DNA from: an uncultured Silvanigrella sp.
GTDB lineage: Bacteria; Bdellovibrionota_B; Oligoflexia; Silvanigrellales; Silvanigrellaceae
DNA length: 40,938 nt
Assembly: GCA_903933385.1 (NCBI GenBank)
Contig: CAIZJW010000011.1
Span: forward strand, 1 to 40,938
Direction: 5' to 3'
This document shows positions 8,005 to 17,361 of the stretch, in pieces. Numbering within the stretch: the first letter of the stretch is position 1; each line of letters starts with the position of its first letter. The notes beneath the pieces were generated by a model, which saw only the letters and a list, made by a program, of their open reading frames with translations, ran no database searches and had not been told where the DNA came from. Position numbers and translations under genes: made by a program.

Positions 8005-10095
8005 ATGAGCGATGTTTCAACATTAACCCGCACCGTGTACTGGTCTCCTTCTGGTGAACTTGCGGCAGCTTTGCACCAAACAACATATCTTTGGTTGGTC
8101 GTTGCACTCGGCGTCATGGGTTGGGGCATCTGGCGACGCATAAAAATCTGGAAAATGGGAAAACCAGAGGCCGTGTTTGATCGACCTTTGGAGCGAATTG
8201 TTCGTTTGCTGAAGGGAACAGCAGGACAAGCTAAGGTTTTACGAGCTCGCCGCATGCGCGATCCCAAACCTCGATCGTACTTTGCTGCCTGGATGCATGG
8301 GCTTATCTTCTATGGGTTCATGGCGCTGGTCTTTGCAACCACCATTGTTGCGCTCAAAGAATACGGCGTTATCGATCTGTATAGCGGCGCATTCTACGGT
8401 TTCGTGGTCATTGTCTCTGAAGTTGGCGGTCTTGCGCTGACTGTTGGATTGGGAATGGGTGTGTTTAGGCGCACAACTCGCAAAGATGAGTTTAAGCACG
8501 CACTCGATTATTCTGTATTGTATGCGTTGCTCTTTTTGCTTTGTGTGCAAGGGTTTGTGATTGAAGGTTTCCGATTGGCAGTTGATACCAACGCTGTCGA
8601 TGCTCAGTTGAGTTTTGTTGGGCGATTCTTTGCACAGTTTTTTCCGGCAGAAATGAGCAGAGAGGCCACAAACAATACCTATGCAGGTTTGTGGTATTTC
8701 CATATGCTCACCACAATGGCCTTCATTGCAACTATTCCCTACACTCGCGCAATGCACATTGTGACTGCTTCGCTCAATCTCTACACACAGCGTCTCGAAC
8801 CCAACGTCGTTCTCCCCAAAATCGATTTCGAAAATCCAGAATCTGAATTTTTTGGCCCACGTTCGATCATGGATTTCACGTGGAAAGATATGCTGAGCTT
8901 CGATAGTTGCACCGAATGCCGCCGCTGTACTGATATTTGTCCGGCAAACGCAGTAGGCAAAGCACTCGATCCGCGGCAGGTGATGCTCAAATTGCGAGAT
9001 AGCATGTTGGTTGAAGCACAGCTTCCTGGCGATAAGCGCAATTCAGAAGAAAACTATCTCTATGAATCGGGTCAGATCACCAACGAAGAAATATGGGCAT
9101 GCACAAACTGCGGTGGTTGTGTGAACGAATGTCCTGTTGGCATCGATCAACTGCGCGGCATCATGCAACTGCGTCGTTATCAAACACTCACTCTCGGTGA
9201 AGTGCCGCCCACCGCTGGCAAGGCCATAGAGAACATCAAACAGCACAAAAACCCGTGGGGCGTTTCTCACGCGGATCGTTTCAAGTGGGCAGAAGGCTTG
9301 GATGTTCCAGTGATAAGCGGTGATACACCCGAGGTCGAATACCTCTACTACGTTGGATGCGCTGGCTCCTACGATTCCGGAAACCAAAAGGTTGCACGCA
9401 GTGTTGTTAAAATTCTCAAGTCCTGTGGAGTTAATTTCGCCGTTCTAGGGAAGGCCGAGCAATGCAACGGCGAGCCAGTCAAACGGCTTGGCGACGAATA
9501 TAGCTTTTCAGAAATTGCCCGCAGCAATGTGGAACAACTCAATGCTCTCAAGTTCAAAAAAATTGTCACCCACTGTCCTCACTGCTTCAACACCATCAAG
9601 AACGATTTCAAAGAATATGGTGGCCATTACGAAGTGATGCATCACAGCCAGCTTCTTGCAGCTCTCCATCGCGATGGTCGCTTGAAAATGCCTGGTGAAG
9701 TGCGCAAAAACGTCACTTTTCATGATCCATGTTTCCTTGGCCGACATAATGGTGAGTATGAAGCACCGCGGCAATTGCTTGAAGGAATTGCTGGGCTTCG
9801 CCTGCACGAAATGGAATATTCCAAGCAGCAATCGAGCTGCTGCGGGATGGGTGGCGGAAATATGTGGTACGAATCAAAGGGTGGCGACAAACCTGTGGTT
9901 ATGCAGAGACTTGAGCACGTAGCTGCAACGGGAGCCAAAACTCTCGTGACAGGCTGTTCATTCTGCATGATTAACTTCAAAGGAGCTTTTAAGAATCTTG
10001 AAGCCACCCAAGACCTCGAAGTCATGGATCTGGCTGAGGCTGTTGCACTCACGCTTCCCGCAGAACCAAGTTCACAGGGGCAAACCAACGGTTGA
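8005..10095 (+). CDS. Membrane-bound Fe-S oxidoreductase, ETF:menaquinone oxidoreductase (EMO)-like
   Basis: This 696-residue protein fuses a cytochrome-b/NarI-like membrane part to a HdrD/GlpC-like part. About five membrane segments (roughly residues 26-43, 92-116, 126-152, 168-190, 228-250) carry candidate haem histidines H98, H233 and H251. Two 4Fe-4S motifs follow: C302-x2-C305-x2-C308-x3-C312 (CTECRRCTDIC) and C366-x2-C369-x2-C372-x3-C376 (CTNCGGCVNEC). Two CCG domains come next: VGCAGSYDSG...CNGEP...HCPHC (450-530) and FHDPCFLGRHN...SCCGMGGG (572-618). This order matches EMO proteins that pass electrons from electron-transfer flavoprotein to menaquinone during acyl-CoA oxidation. The assignment rests on domain order and on menaquinone genes elsewhere in the window. 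ATG 8005 has GAGGAG upstream. Confidence 0.8.
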   Translation: MSDVSTLTRTVYWSPSGELAAALHQTTYLWLVVALGVMGWGIWRRIKIWKMGKPEAVFDRPLERIVRLLKGTAGQAKVLRARRMRDPKPRSYFAAWMHGLIFYGFMALVFATTIVALKEYGVIDLYSGAFYGFVVIVSEVGGLALTVGLGMGVFRRTTRKDEFKHALDYSVLYALLFLLCVQGFVIEGFRLAVDTNAVDAQLSFVGRFFAQFFPAEMSREATNNTYAGLWYFHMLTTMAFIATIPYTRAMHIVTASLNLYTQRLEPNVVLPKIDFENPESEFFGPRSIMDFTWKDMLSFDSCTECRRCTDICPANAVGKALDPRQVMLKLRDSMLVEAQLPGDKRNSEENYLYESGQITNEEIWACTNCGGCVNECPVGIDQLRGIMQLRRYQTLTLGEVPPTAGKAIENIKQHKNPWGVSHADRFKWAEGLDVPVISGDTPEVEYLYYVGCAGSYDSGNQKVARSVVKILKSCGVNFAVLGKAEQCNGEPVKRLGDEYSFSEIARSNVEQLNALKFKKIVTHCPHCFNTIKNDFKEYGGHYEVMHHSQLLAALHRDGRLKMPGEVRKNVTFHDPCFLGRHNGEYEAPRQLLEGIAGLRLHEMEYSKQQSSCCGMGGGNMWYESKGGDKPVVMQRLEHVAATGAKTLVTGCSFCMINFKGAFKNLEATQDLEVMDLAEAVALTLPAEPSSQGQTNG

Positions 10096-10096
10096 G

Positions 10097-10939
10097 GTGT
10101 GCGAGGTTTTGAAAAACTCAATCACCATAAGAATAATTTTGCTTGCGACACTGTTTTGGTGTTCCGCAGCTCAGCACGCTTCTGCGGCACCCCGTGGACA
10201 AAGGCTGATTTTTGGAGCTGCACGTGGGCTCACATTTTATACATCACCTGATTTGGCTACTATAAACTCGCGACTTGGAAACAGTCCGAGGCTGAACGTA
10301 GAGCATGAATTTGGGCGAGCCTTCACCAATCAAGCGACGTTTGAATACACTGCTTTAAAAGATATTTGGACCTGGGGTGCCGAGGCTCAACAATGGGCAG
10401 AAACCCACCGCGGAAGTGCGACTTCAGGAGAAGGAACTCCACGAAGTGAAGCGACTCTGGCATTTGTTCGTCTCTGGGTGACGGGTGGGGTGCGACTGTG
10501 GCCTTGGGTTGGGCCAATTTTCGTTAAGCAAAACACAAATATTCTCGGCCGCGCAGTTCGGATGGCAAGAACGAGAGCTCTCGAGTCTGGGCTCTTTTCT
10601 TGGTTGCGTTTGGGCACCGGGCCTCTTTTGTGGAAACACGATTACCTTCTCTCGGATGAACCTAATCAAACTCAAATAGACTATGCATCTAGAACTCTCT
10701 CATGGGAGGGAGGCCTACGCTGGACACTCGGATGGCGACTCGGTTCATTCTGTGACGTGGGGCTGGATGTTTCTGCGAGCCGTTCGCTTGCCCTAAAAAG
10801 CGAGAACATCGTAGGGCAGTATTATCTGAGTGGTCGCGAATCCCTCGACACAGCTGCGGAACTCAAAGTGAATGACCTTTCGAAGAGCAAGTGGCAAGCG
10901 ACTCAAACTCTCGTGTTCGTTCGTTTTTTCTACCCATAA
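10097..10939 (+). CDS. Exported protein, putative outer-membrane beta-barrel
   Basis: This product of about 280 residues has a clear signal peptide (KNSITIRIILLATLFWCSAAQHASA). The GTG at 10097 lies directly after the stop of the oxidoreductase. A TTG at 10109 with GAGGT about ten bases upstream would give a cleaner signal and is a real alternative. The mature part has alternating polar/aromatic strands (LIFGAARGLTFYTS, WEGGLRWTLGWRLGSF, TLVFVRFFYP) and ends in an aromatic residue followed by proline, close to the outer-membrane C-terminal aromatic signature. I recognise no family. Translational coupling to the upstream gene suggests coexpression, not shared function. Confidence 0.6.
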   Translation: MCEVLKNSITIRIILLATLFWCSAAQHASAAPRGQRLIFGAARGLTFYTSPDLATINSRLGNSPRLNVEHEFGRAFTNQATFEYTALKDIWTWGAEAQQWAETHRGSATSGEGTPRSEATLAFVRLWVTGGVRLWPWVGPIFVKQNTNILGRAVRMARTRALESGLFSWLRLGTGPLLWKHDYLLSDEPNQTQIDYASRTLSWEGGLRWTLGWRLGSFCDVGLDVSASRSLALKSENIVGQYYLSGRESLDTAAELKVNDLSKSKWQATQTLVFVRFFYP

Positions 10940-11036
10940 CCGAGAAAATAGATCTGACACTGCACTTTTTCTCAAGAAGTTCACTGCTTCGCCGAATCAA
11001 CCTTTGAGCAAGGATGCTCAGAGGCGAGGTAGTGTC

Positions 11037-12152
11037 ATGCAAAAACACCGACGTTCCAATGGTCCCGGTACAGGCGCTCTCTTTGCAGGCCTAACCATTG
11101 CAACAGTTGTTGCTTCGGCGGCATGTGGCACTTTGGAGGTGCGCGATCTCAAAGACACCTTTGGTAACAAAAGGAAAGGTACGAACAACTCGGATCAAGA
11201 TTGGGCCAATGTACAGGTGGGCGTGACACCCTCACAGCTTCTTGTCACACGCTTAACTGACGATGGTTTTACGCCGGAAAATTTTTCTCTTTTTGCGTTC
11301 GACCTGGTGAATTCTGCAAGTTTTAAATTCAAGGTCACAGGGTGTGCATCCGGATATTCAGTGGCGACAACCCCGATAGCTTCCTATTCGACGACAATGA
11401 AACTCTACAAAACGGACAAAAACTGTGAAGTGGGTTTGGTTGAGTTCAACTACGATAGCAAAACATATTCGCCTCAATCAGTTGCTGAGCTCAAGGGCGT
11501 CGCCGGAACGTCAGCAATTTTTTCTGCGGGTTCGGGTGATGATCTCAAGGTCAAGGTTTACAAGCAGCTCTTGGCGGGAGGCATAGTCGATGGCCAGGAA
11601 GCGGCGTTCACTTTCCTAAAGAGCACAAAGGGCACAGATGCCAATGTTGTAGATTACACTGCGGGTTCACCACTTTCAGTGAATGGTATCGAAGCTCCAG
11701 CGTTTACTATTTTGAGTCCCAATGGGGTTGAGCTCACCGACATTGCGTCGAGTGATGGCAAAGCTACCTACAAGTTTACATTGCAATGTGCTCAGAACCT
11801 GACAACCCCCGGAGGAGGAAGTGATCACGCCTGCCCACGGGTGAGCGGTGAAACTGATCCGCAGCTTATCAACAGAATGGCTGTCAAATTGATTCACGAT
11901 GTCGCTGATAAAAGTACATATACGTACGATGAAATTGATACGATCATGGCCTCAGGAACAACCCCAGTCACCAACAGCATGAAGGTTGGGGCAAGCACAA
12001 CGAATATTCAGGTTCCTAATATGGTGGGGCCCGGTAAACTCGTTGATTACAAACAAATGGTTTTAATTATTTCGTATTCTGACCCCTCCACTCCGACACG
12101 AGGGACAAGTTACAAATATTTCAACGTGGACATCGGTGCACCTGTCCCGTAA
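11037..12152 (+). CDS. Putative lipoprotein of unknown function
   Basis: This 371-residue product has a lipoprotein signal: basic start (MQKHRRSNGPG), hydrophobic ALFAGLTIATVVAS and lipobox SAAC at about residue 30. ATG 11037 is preceded by GAGGCGAGG. The frame stays open 55 codons upstream, but that region overlaps the previous gene and lacks a signal. The mature part is Ser/Thr/Gly-rich and beta-like, with regularly placed cysteines (VTGCASGYS, KNCEVGL, LQCAQNL, HACPRV) that could form disulfides. It may hold two Ig-like or similar beta domains, but I recognise no family. First of three consecutive lipoprotein genes. Confidence 0.7.
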   Translation: MQKHRRSNGPGTGALFAGLTIATVVASAACGTLEVRDLKDTFGNKRKGTNNSDQDWANVQVGVTPSQLLVTRLTDDGFTPENFSLFAFDLVNSASFKFKVTGCASGYSVATTPIASYSTTMKLYKTDKNCEVGLVEFNYDSKTYSPQSVAELKGVAGTSAIFSAGSGDDLKVKVYKQLLAGGIVDGQEAAFTFLKSTKGTDANVVDYTAGSPLSVNGIEAPAFTILSPNGVELTDIASSDGKATYKFTLQCAQNLTTPGGGSDHACPRVSGETDPQLINRMAVKLIHDVADKSTYTYDEIDTIMASGTTPVTNSMKVGASTTNIQVPNMVGPGKLVDYKQMVLIISYSDPSTPTRGTSYKYFNVDIGAPVP

Positions 12153-12204
12153 TCTGAGACTCTGGCAAAGTAGAGTTACTAGCCACGTTTTGGGCGGACA
12201 GCTC

Positions 12205-12846
12205 ATGAGTTTTTCGTTTAAAGAATATGGTTCTAAATCAGTCTCGGAGAGAGGCGGGTCTCCGTTTGTTCTGCCTTTTACAATCTCTTGTCTTTTTCTC
12301 ATCGTTTCTTGTGGCCCTCGGACTTCGAGCCGAACGTCCCTGACACCCGACGAAGCATTTGCTCGCTTGAAGCCCTCATTTGGGCAACCACTCTTGTGCA
12401 ATCAGTTGAATGGCTTTGGTTGCGGGCGTCTGAGTTTGTCGACGTCCTCTGGTGAGCAGTCCATAACCCACGAAGATTTTCTTGTGAGTTGCTCTGCAAA
12501 TTCCTCCGGCCTCTCTGTGGTCGCGCGTGATCAAGTTGGAATTGGTGCTGGATTGTCTTTTGGTTTCAATATTGCAAACGTAGCTTCCTTTAACGCTGAA
12601 AAGTACGTTTGTACGGGCCTTGAGCTGACAAACGATCCGGTGATCGCGAAGTGGAAAGACAAAAGCTGCGGGGTTTTTGTTCGGTTCGGGGAAACTGAAA
12701 GTTGGACCCTTGCTGATGAACCTTGCACGGTCACGGTGGAATCGGCTGATGGCCAGTGGCGTGGAGTTGTGGATTGCCCGCGTCTTACGAATGGGACACA
12801 AACCTGGAACTTCAATGACCCAGCGGTGTTCACATGTCCAAAATGA
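12205..12846 (+). CDS. Putative lipoprotein of unknown function
   Basis: This 213-residue product begins at ATG 12205 (weak GGGCGGA upstream). The signal has a polar stretch, the hydrophobic segment FVLPFTISCLFLIV and lipobox IVSC. Eight further cysteines (LLCNQ, GFGCGR, LVSCSA, KYVCTG, KSCGV, EPCTV, VVDCPR, FTCPK) suggest several disulfides after export. No domain recognised. The frame also opens 23 codons earlier, overlapping the preceding gene, without a better ribosome site. The next lipoprotein gene overlaps its end by 13 bp, so they are probably translated from one message. Confidence 0.68.
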   Translation: MSFSFKEYGSKSVSERGGSPFVLPFTISCLFLIVSCGPRTSSRTSLTPDEAFARLKPSFGQPLLCNQLNGFGCGRLSLSTSSGEQSITHEDFLVSCSANSSGLSVVARDQVGIGAGLSFGFNIANVASFNAEKYVCTGLELTNDPVIAKWKDKSCGVFVRFGETESWTLADEPCTVTVESADGQWRGVVDCPRLTNGTQTWNFNDPAVFTCPK

Positions 12847-13781
12847 AGTTTAAAACTCTTTTCATTCTCTCTGCAGCCTGTGTCTCGTTATTTGCAATCT
12901 CTTGCGGAAAAAAGGCGGTTTCGGAATCGTTAGAACCAAGCGAAACTTTGCATGTGCATTTTTCCATTCACGCTTCAACCATGTTGCTCGGTGTGACCGA
13001 TGCCCAAGTTTCTGAGATCACCGTCCAACGTTTCAACTGTCCCGATGCCTCTGAAGCAACCGACTACGTTCTTAGCCTTGTTCAGGCTGAGAAGTCGTTT
13101 GTACTCAATGAAGCACGCGAAGTGCTCGAGGGATGTTCTCTAAAAATAAGGAATATTAAACTCAAATGGAAGGAACTTACGGCGAGCTTTGACTCCCTAA
13201 AGGAGAACGCCACAGGCTCCGGAACATCCGAAACAGTTCTGGCAAATTCATCCAAAAGTGCATTTCTGAATGTCATAACACCAGCAAAGGTGGGGATGGC
13301 TGTCGAGAAAAACCTCTTCTGGCCAATGAATATTTCCTATATCGACAGCAAAATAAGATTATTTCCAGCTGTTGCCGAGGCTCGTGAGCCAAATGTTGCA
13401 TCGCTCGGATTGTCTGTTTCGACCTTGGAAGATCGCGGCGTTGTGAACTCGATTTGGAGGGAATTTGGAATTTCAATATCCTGCGGTGGAACGCAAACTT
13501 TTGGGACCTGCAATGGTTCCAATCTCATGGGACTCACTGCGCGGTTAGTGCTTAAAAGCGATATTGATTTGGGCGTTGCTTCCCAGATTCGCTACCAGGG
13601 AGGGTTAAATAACTTGCTGTTCACTTCTGGGCTGACACATCTCGTTGGTTCTGGACTGCGTTTTACTCTCAACATGCCAACTGCGTATTTCGGCCAACAA
13701 CTGTACTTGGTCCTGATGAAAGATCAGAGTTATACAGTTTTTGAAGTTCTGCCGGAGTTAGTCCCGACGGCCAATCAATGA
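12834..13781 (+). CDS. Putative lipoprotein of unknown function
   Basis: This 315-residue product has a textbook lipoprotein signal ([24 protein letters not shown], cysteine 24). ATGs at 12834 and 12843 are both possible, and neither has a strong ribosome site, consistent with coupling to the overlapping upstream gene. The mature part (about 290 residues) is predicted mostly beta from its alternating pattern, with cysteines in FNCPD, EGCSL, ISCGG and GTCNG. No family recognised. Its last 24 bp overlap, tail to tail, with the end of folE on the other strand. Confidence 0.7.
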   Translation: MSKMKFKTLFILSAACVSLFAISCGKKAVSESLEPSETLHVHFSIHASTMLLGVTDAQVSEITVQRFNCPDASEATDYVLSLVQAEKSFVLNEAREVLEGCSLKIRNIKLKWKELTASFDSLKENATGSGTSETVLANSSKSAFLNVITPAKVGMAVEKNLFWPMNISYIDSKIRLFPAVAEAREPNVASLGLSVSTLEDRGVVNSIWREFGISISCGGTQTFGTCNGSNLMGLTARLVLKSDIDLGVASQIRYQGGLNNLLFTSGLTHLVGSGLRFTLNMPTAYFGQQLYLVLMKDQSYTVFEVLPELVPTANQ

Positions 13782-14360
13782 CATAAATTCTGCACGGGTC
13801 GCGGCGTTGTCGCGAAAAACTCCATGAAGTGAACTTGTCACCATCGTTGCGCCTTGTTTTTTGATTCCACGTACACACATGCAGCTGTGTTGTCCTTCGA
13901 TCACAACAGCCACGCCATGCGGTTGAAGGTGTGTTTTCACTGCATCTGCAATTTGTTGAGTCATGCGCTCTTGCACCTGGAGGCGTTGCGCAAAAGCGTC
14001 AACGATACGTGCTAATTTTGAAAGGCCAACAATGCGGCCCTGCGAGGGGAGATAGGCCACATGCGCCTTGCCACCAAAAGTCAGCAAGTGATGTTCGCAG
14101 CAGGACGTAAATTCAATATCTTTGAGCACAACCATTTCATCGGAGCTGCCCTCAAAGGTTGTTGATAATATCTTTTCCGCGTCAACCCGATATCCCTCGG
14201 TCATTTCAATCCAGGCTCGGCAAACTCTATCAGGAGTTTCCATGAGTCCATCGCGATCCGGATTTTCACCCATGTAACGAAGAAGTGTACGCACTGCTTC
14301 ACGTGCTTGTTCAGCGTCAATGCCGTTGTTGTCAGTGGCTTTCACTAAAAACGGACTCAT
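13758..14360 (-). CDS. folE: GTP cyclohydrolase I
   Basis: This 200-residue zinc enzyme converts GTP to 7,8-dihydroneopterin triphosphate for folate (or queuosine) synthesis. Motifs in order: [13 protein letters not shown] near residue 40, [23 protein letters not shown] (zinc Cys and catalytic His near 85-95), [20 protein letters not shown], and [12 protein letters not shown] with the third zinc-ligand cysteine. Length fits the family. ATG 14360 has GGAGGG six bases upstream. It lies 59 bp after yhbY on the same strand, likely in one transcript. Folate made here would also serve the folate-dependent TrmFO at 4085-5536. Confidence 0.97.
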   Translation of the reverse strand: MSPFLVKATDNNGIDAEQAREAVRTLLRYMGENPDRDGLMETPDRVCRAWIEMTEGYRVDAEKILSTTFEGSSDEMVVLKDIEFTSCCEHHLLTFGGKAHVAYLPSQGRIVGLSKLARIVDAFAQRLQVQERMTQQIADAVKTHLQPHGVAVVIEGQHSCMCVRGIKKQGATMVTSSLHGVFRDNAATRAEFMSLIGRRD

Positions 14361-14419
14361 TTACTGCCCTCCTTCATACACCCGGCTCAGTTGTACCGCT
14401 CTTCGTTGAGCTGGGGAAC

Positions 14420-14776
14420 TCAACGCAGGCCTTTCAGGGGAATTTGTGCTTCATCCGGAGATTTTTCAAGATACAAAATCACCGTTCTACCAATTCTAGA
14501 AACAACAAAAGAGTGCTCTGGGAGCGCTTCCTCGAGTTCTTCGAGAGACTCCTTTTTCTCGGATGCTTCTGTTTGGCCAGGGAGTTGGAGCTTGATGAGT
14601 TCGTGTGTGTTTAACGCTCTGACCATTTCAGCGAGAACTGTTGCACTCAGTCCTTGACCGCCAACCTGAATAACGGGCTTTAGGTGGTGAGCTTTGGCTT
14701 TGAGGGCCGCTCGTTGTTGGCTTGTGAGTTGTTCCGCAAAGCGGTGAGCCTTCGATGGACGCGGAGCTTCTTTCAT
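14420..14776 (-). CDS. yhbY: YhbY/CRM-domain RNA-binding protein
   Basis: This 118-residue protein has a single CRM (CRS1-YhbY) domain, associated with large ribosomal subunit assembly. It reads LTSQQRAALKAKAHHLKPVIQVGGQGLS, then LNTHELIKLQLPG, then VVSRIGRTVILYLEKSP. The GxxG-like loop (VGGQGLS) is present. A charged insertion (EASEKKESLEELEEA) before the last strand makes it ~20 residues longer than E. coli YhbY. ATG 14776 has GAGGA five bases upstream. Only 44 bp separate it from the divergent peptidase gene, so the promoters must overlap. Confidence 0.9.
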   Translation of the reverse strand: MKEAPRPSKAHRFAEQLTSQQRAALKAKAHHLKPVIQVGGQGLSATVLAEMVRALNTHELIKLQLPGQTEASEKKESLEELEEALPEHSFVVSRIGRTVILYLEKSPDEAQIPLKGLR

Positions 14777-14820
14777 TCTAATCCTCGGTCGGTCTGCATG
14801 ATCTAGCTAACGAAGGGCCC

Positions 14821-15960
14821 ATGAGAGTTTCCTTCTGTGGCTATGGCCTTAGCCGCTTTTGTAAATTATGCAAACATAAAAACTGGAATTTAACCCCCAT
14901 GAATCAGGACCTTTCAGATCCTTCAGAGATAATTCCTCCCTGCCAGGAGGAGTGCGTTATTGAGCTCACCGACCCCGGGCTTCGGCTTTTGATTCATGGG
15001 GGTGCGTGGGACATCACACCATCCCTTCATCAAGCTCATGCTCTTGGCGTGAAAGCTGCCTTCAACGAGGCTGTCTCCTGCTTTCGGTCGGGCGGAAGTG
15101 GAATGGACGTCGTGCTCGAAGCATTGCGAGTTCTTGAGGAGGATCCGACCTTCGACGCAGGCCGTGGGAGCTTTCTCAATGAGCACGGCGATGTTGAGTT
15201 GGATGCTGGGATCATGGAAGGGGCATCGTTGCGCGCAGGTGCCGTCGGTGGTCTTCGAAATTTTCTTCATCCCTCTCGTATAGCCAGAGAAGTGATGGAA
15301 AAAACAAATCATGCTTTTTTGGTGGGTGAAGGGGCCGAAGAGTTCGCGAAAAAATGTGGTTATTTGCCTTTGCTTCCTGAACAGCTTGTTGATCCCCGTG
15401 AGCGTGAAGTCTTTGCTCGCTGGGTGGCGGCAGGAAAGCCCGATGCCAAAAGGTTCTTTTCCAGTTCTGCCGCAAATTCGGTTCGTTCCGGAGCGCACCC
15501 AGACAAACGCGGAACAGTGGGTGTGGTGGCTGCAGTGCGTGACCACAATTCTCGCGCCGGTTGGACTCTTTTTGCGGGGACAAGCACTGGCGGGACTCCC
15601 GGAAAAATGAAGGGGCGGGTTGGCGATGTGCCAGTGATTGGAGCTGGGGTTTATGCTGACGACGAAGGGGCTGCTGTGAGCTGTACAGGCTGGGGGGAGG
15701 GTTTGCTTAGAATTTCAGCAGGGCAGCGTATCTCTGCTGCGGTGCGTGCCGGAGTCCCCATTCAAAAGGCAGTAGAAGAGACACTCTCCGATTTGTACCG
15801 GCGACTCGACGGACATGCTGGAATCATTGCAATAGATGCCTTCGGAAATCTGGCTGCGAGTTATTCGACCCCCTTCATGGCCTTCGCAGGACCAAGAGGA
15901 GTGCTCTCTCACTTGCGACTGCCAGACGGCTGTGCCACAGTGCGCGGCCAAGACCTCTGA
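14821..15960 (+). CDS. Isoaspartyl peptidase / L-asparaginase (plant-type, Ntn hydrolase)
   Basis: This 379-residue threonine-type N-terminal nucleophile hydrolase self-cleaves into two subunits and removes isoaspartyl residues from peptides or hydrolyses asparagine. Motifs: LLIHGGAWD near residue 57, DPTFDAGRGSFLNEHGDVELDAGIM (108-132), the processing site GTVGVVAAV with nucleophile T232, GTSTGGTPGKMKGRVGDVPVIGAG with substrate-binding residues, and SCTGWGEGLLR. The first ~50 residues are extra relative to the family and cysteine-rich (FCGYG, CKLCKHK), with no typical signal peptide. ATG 14821 has AAGGG nearby; ATG 14899 is an alternative start. First gene of a three-gene plus-strand unit. 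Confidence 0.92.
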   Translation: MRVSFCGYGLSRFCKLCKHKNWNLTPMNQDLSDPSEIIPPCQEECVIELTDPGLRLLIHGGAWDITPSLHQAHALGVKAAFNEAVSCFRSGGSGMDVVLEALRVLEEDPTFDAGRGSFLNEHGDVELDAGIMEGASLRAGAVGGLRNFLHPSRIAREVMEKTNHAFLVGEGAEEFAKKCGYLPLLPEQLVDPREREVFARWVAAGKPDAKRFFSSSAANSVRSGAHPDKRGTVGVVAAVRDHNSRAGWTLFAGTSTGGTPGKMKGRVGDVPVIGAGVYADDEGAAVSCTGWGEGLLRISAGQRISAAVRAGVPIQKAVEETLSDLYRRLDGHAGIIAIDAFGNLAASYSTPFMAFAGPRGVLSHLRLPDGCATVRGQDL

Positions 15961-15979
15961 TTTACTGGAGAGATAAGCC

Positions 15980-16678
15980 ATGTCACTGGGTGCGGGTGCT
16001 CTTGCGTTGCGGCGCGTGCAAATTCTTGTTTCTCCGAAAGATGTTCAATTTGCGGACATCGTTAAAAAGCTCAAGAGCCGAAGTATCACTCCATTGGGAG
16101 TGGACGAAGAGCGTGAGCAGAGTATGGGCTGGTGTCATCCCTATTCAGGAGAGTCTGATTTCGACCAAGCTCATGATCTCGTTTATGGGCAGGCTTTTGT
16201 TTTTGGGCTGCGAGCCGATGTGAAGCGCATCCCCGGAACATACTTCCGTTTGCAAATGAAAAATGCGCTTGAAGCTTTGCAGAAGAATGAAAAAGGCAAG
16301 GGGCGTTTGCAAGGAAAAAAGTTGCGCGATGCGACGCGAGATAGGCTCAAACTCGAGCTGCTGCGCGGAACTCTACCCTCGGTACGACTGACAGAGATTG
16401 TATGGCATCTCGACAACAATGAACTTTGGATTTTAAGTTCTTCACAATCTGTCTATGACGACGTTGAAAAGATGTTCATCGAGACTTTTGGCTGGCCTCT
16501 GGCGTTGTATAATCCAGGAACATTGGGCGTTGATTTCAACCGGATGCTTCATGGGCTATCAGTTCCTCTCGATGACAACCTGAACATTATTCCCGCAGAT
16601 TTTCGCGGAGATGTTGCCGGCAAGGCAGCTTTATTAAAATCAGACAACCCAGCACTTGCGGAAACAGACCTGTTTTGA
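15980..16678 (+). CDS. RdgC-like protein
   Basis: This 232-residue protein resembles RdgC, a ring-shaped DNA-binding protein that restrains RecA in Proteobacteria. Shared features are the early SITPLGVDEEREQSMGWCHP (compare MGWVPP in RdgC), a RIPGTYFRLQMKNALEALQ helix, the lysine-rich KGRLQGKKLRDATRDRLKLELL segment, and IVWHLDNNELWILSSSQSVYDDVEKMF matching the repeat-like second half. It is shorter than E. coli RdgC (about 303 residues), lacking much of the C-terminus. Family membership is judged by eye. ATG 15980 has GGAGAG upstream and begins 19 bp after the peptidase stop. Confidence 0.68.
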   Translation: MSLGAGALALRRVQILVSPKDVQFADIVKKLKSRSITPLGVDEEREQSMGWCHPYSGESDFDQAHDLVYGQAFVFGLRADVKRIPGTYFRLQMKNALEALQKNEKGKGRLQGKKLRDATRDRLKLELLRGTLPSVRLTEIVWHLDNNELWILSSSQSVYDDVEKMFIETFGWPLALYNPGTLGVDFNRMLHGLSVPLDDNLNIIPADFRGDVAGKAALLKSDNPALAETDLF

Positions 16679-16710
16679 TTCAACCGTGTTTCTGAATTGA
16701 GGACTTTTGC

Positions 16711-17361
16711 ATGCATACAACGCCAGAATTGAGTCGAATTGAAAAAGCGGGTGAAATCCTTTTCCGTTTGCGTGACTACACCCCAATTCCAATCATTCTG
16801 CTTGCGATTCTTTTTGCACAACCGACGCTTGGAACGCTTGTGTTTGGTGGATGTTTAGCGTTGTTAGGTGAATTCTTGCGCACCTATGGGGTCGCGTACA
16901 TTGGAACAATCTCCAGAACCCGCAGCTACTCAAACGGGCAGTTGGTTCAAGAGGGGCCATTCGCGCTCCTGCGCAATCCACTCTATTTCGGAAACTTGGT
17001 GCTCAGTGTTGGATTAGCCTTCATGTGCAACGTATCGTGGTTGCCTGCTCTGGTTGTGGTGGTGTTCTACGCACAATATATTCCGGTTGTTGCGTGGGAA
17101 GAGCGTAAACTCAATCACATCTTCGGAGAAGCATATGCACAGTACTGCGCGACGGTGCCAAATCGATGGTTCCCGAGTCTCGGAAGAATTCGCGCAACTA
17201 ACCTCTATGCGGCTCCACAATCCTGGAAACCTGCCATCAAAAGTGAAAAACGGACTCTCACATCGGTTGTTGCCTACTTCATCATCATGACAGCTCTGTT
17301 TTGGTTCGCATACCAAGGAAGCATGGAACTTCCTTTGATTTCAAAACTCACGAACCATTGA
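16711..17361 (+). CDS. Isoprenylcysteine carboxyl methyltransferase (ICMT)/phospholipid methyltransferase-family membrane protein
   Basis: This 216-residue integral membrane protein has about five hydrophobic segments. The hallmark C-terminal SAM-binding region is RNPLYFGNLVLSVGLAF, then WEERKLNHIFGEAYAQYCATVPNRWFP. This pattern (RNPxY ... EExxLxxxFGxxYxxYxxxVxRWxP) defines the ICMT/PEMT-like superfamily. The bacterial substrate is unknown: lipids or small lipophilic molecules are likely, not prenylated proteins. ATG 16711 has TGAGGA upstream. It is the last protein gene of the peptidase-rdgC-like unit. The next 300 bp hold no protein gene, only the candidate regulatory RNA. Confidence 0.83.
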   Translation: MHTTPELSRIEKAGEILFRLRDYTPIPIILLAILFAQPTLGTLVFGGCLALLGEFLRTYGVAYIGTISRTRSYSNGQLVQEGPFALLRNPLYFGNLVLSVGLAFMCNVSWLPALVVVVFYAQYIPVVAWEERKLNHIFGEAYAQYCATVPNRWFPSLGRIRATNLYAAPQSWKPAIKSEKRTLTSVVAYFIIMTALFWFAYQGSMELPLISKLTNH

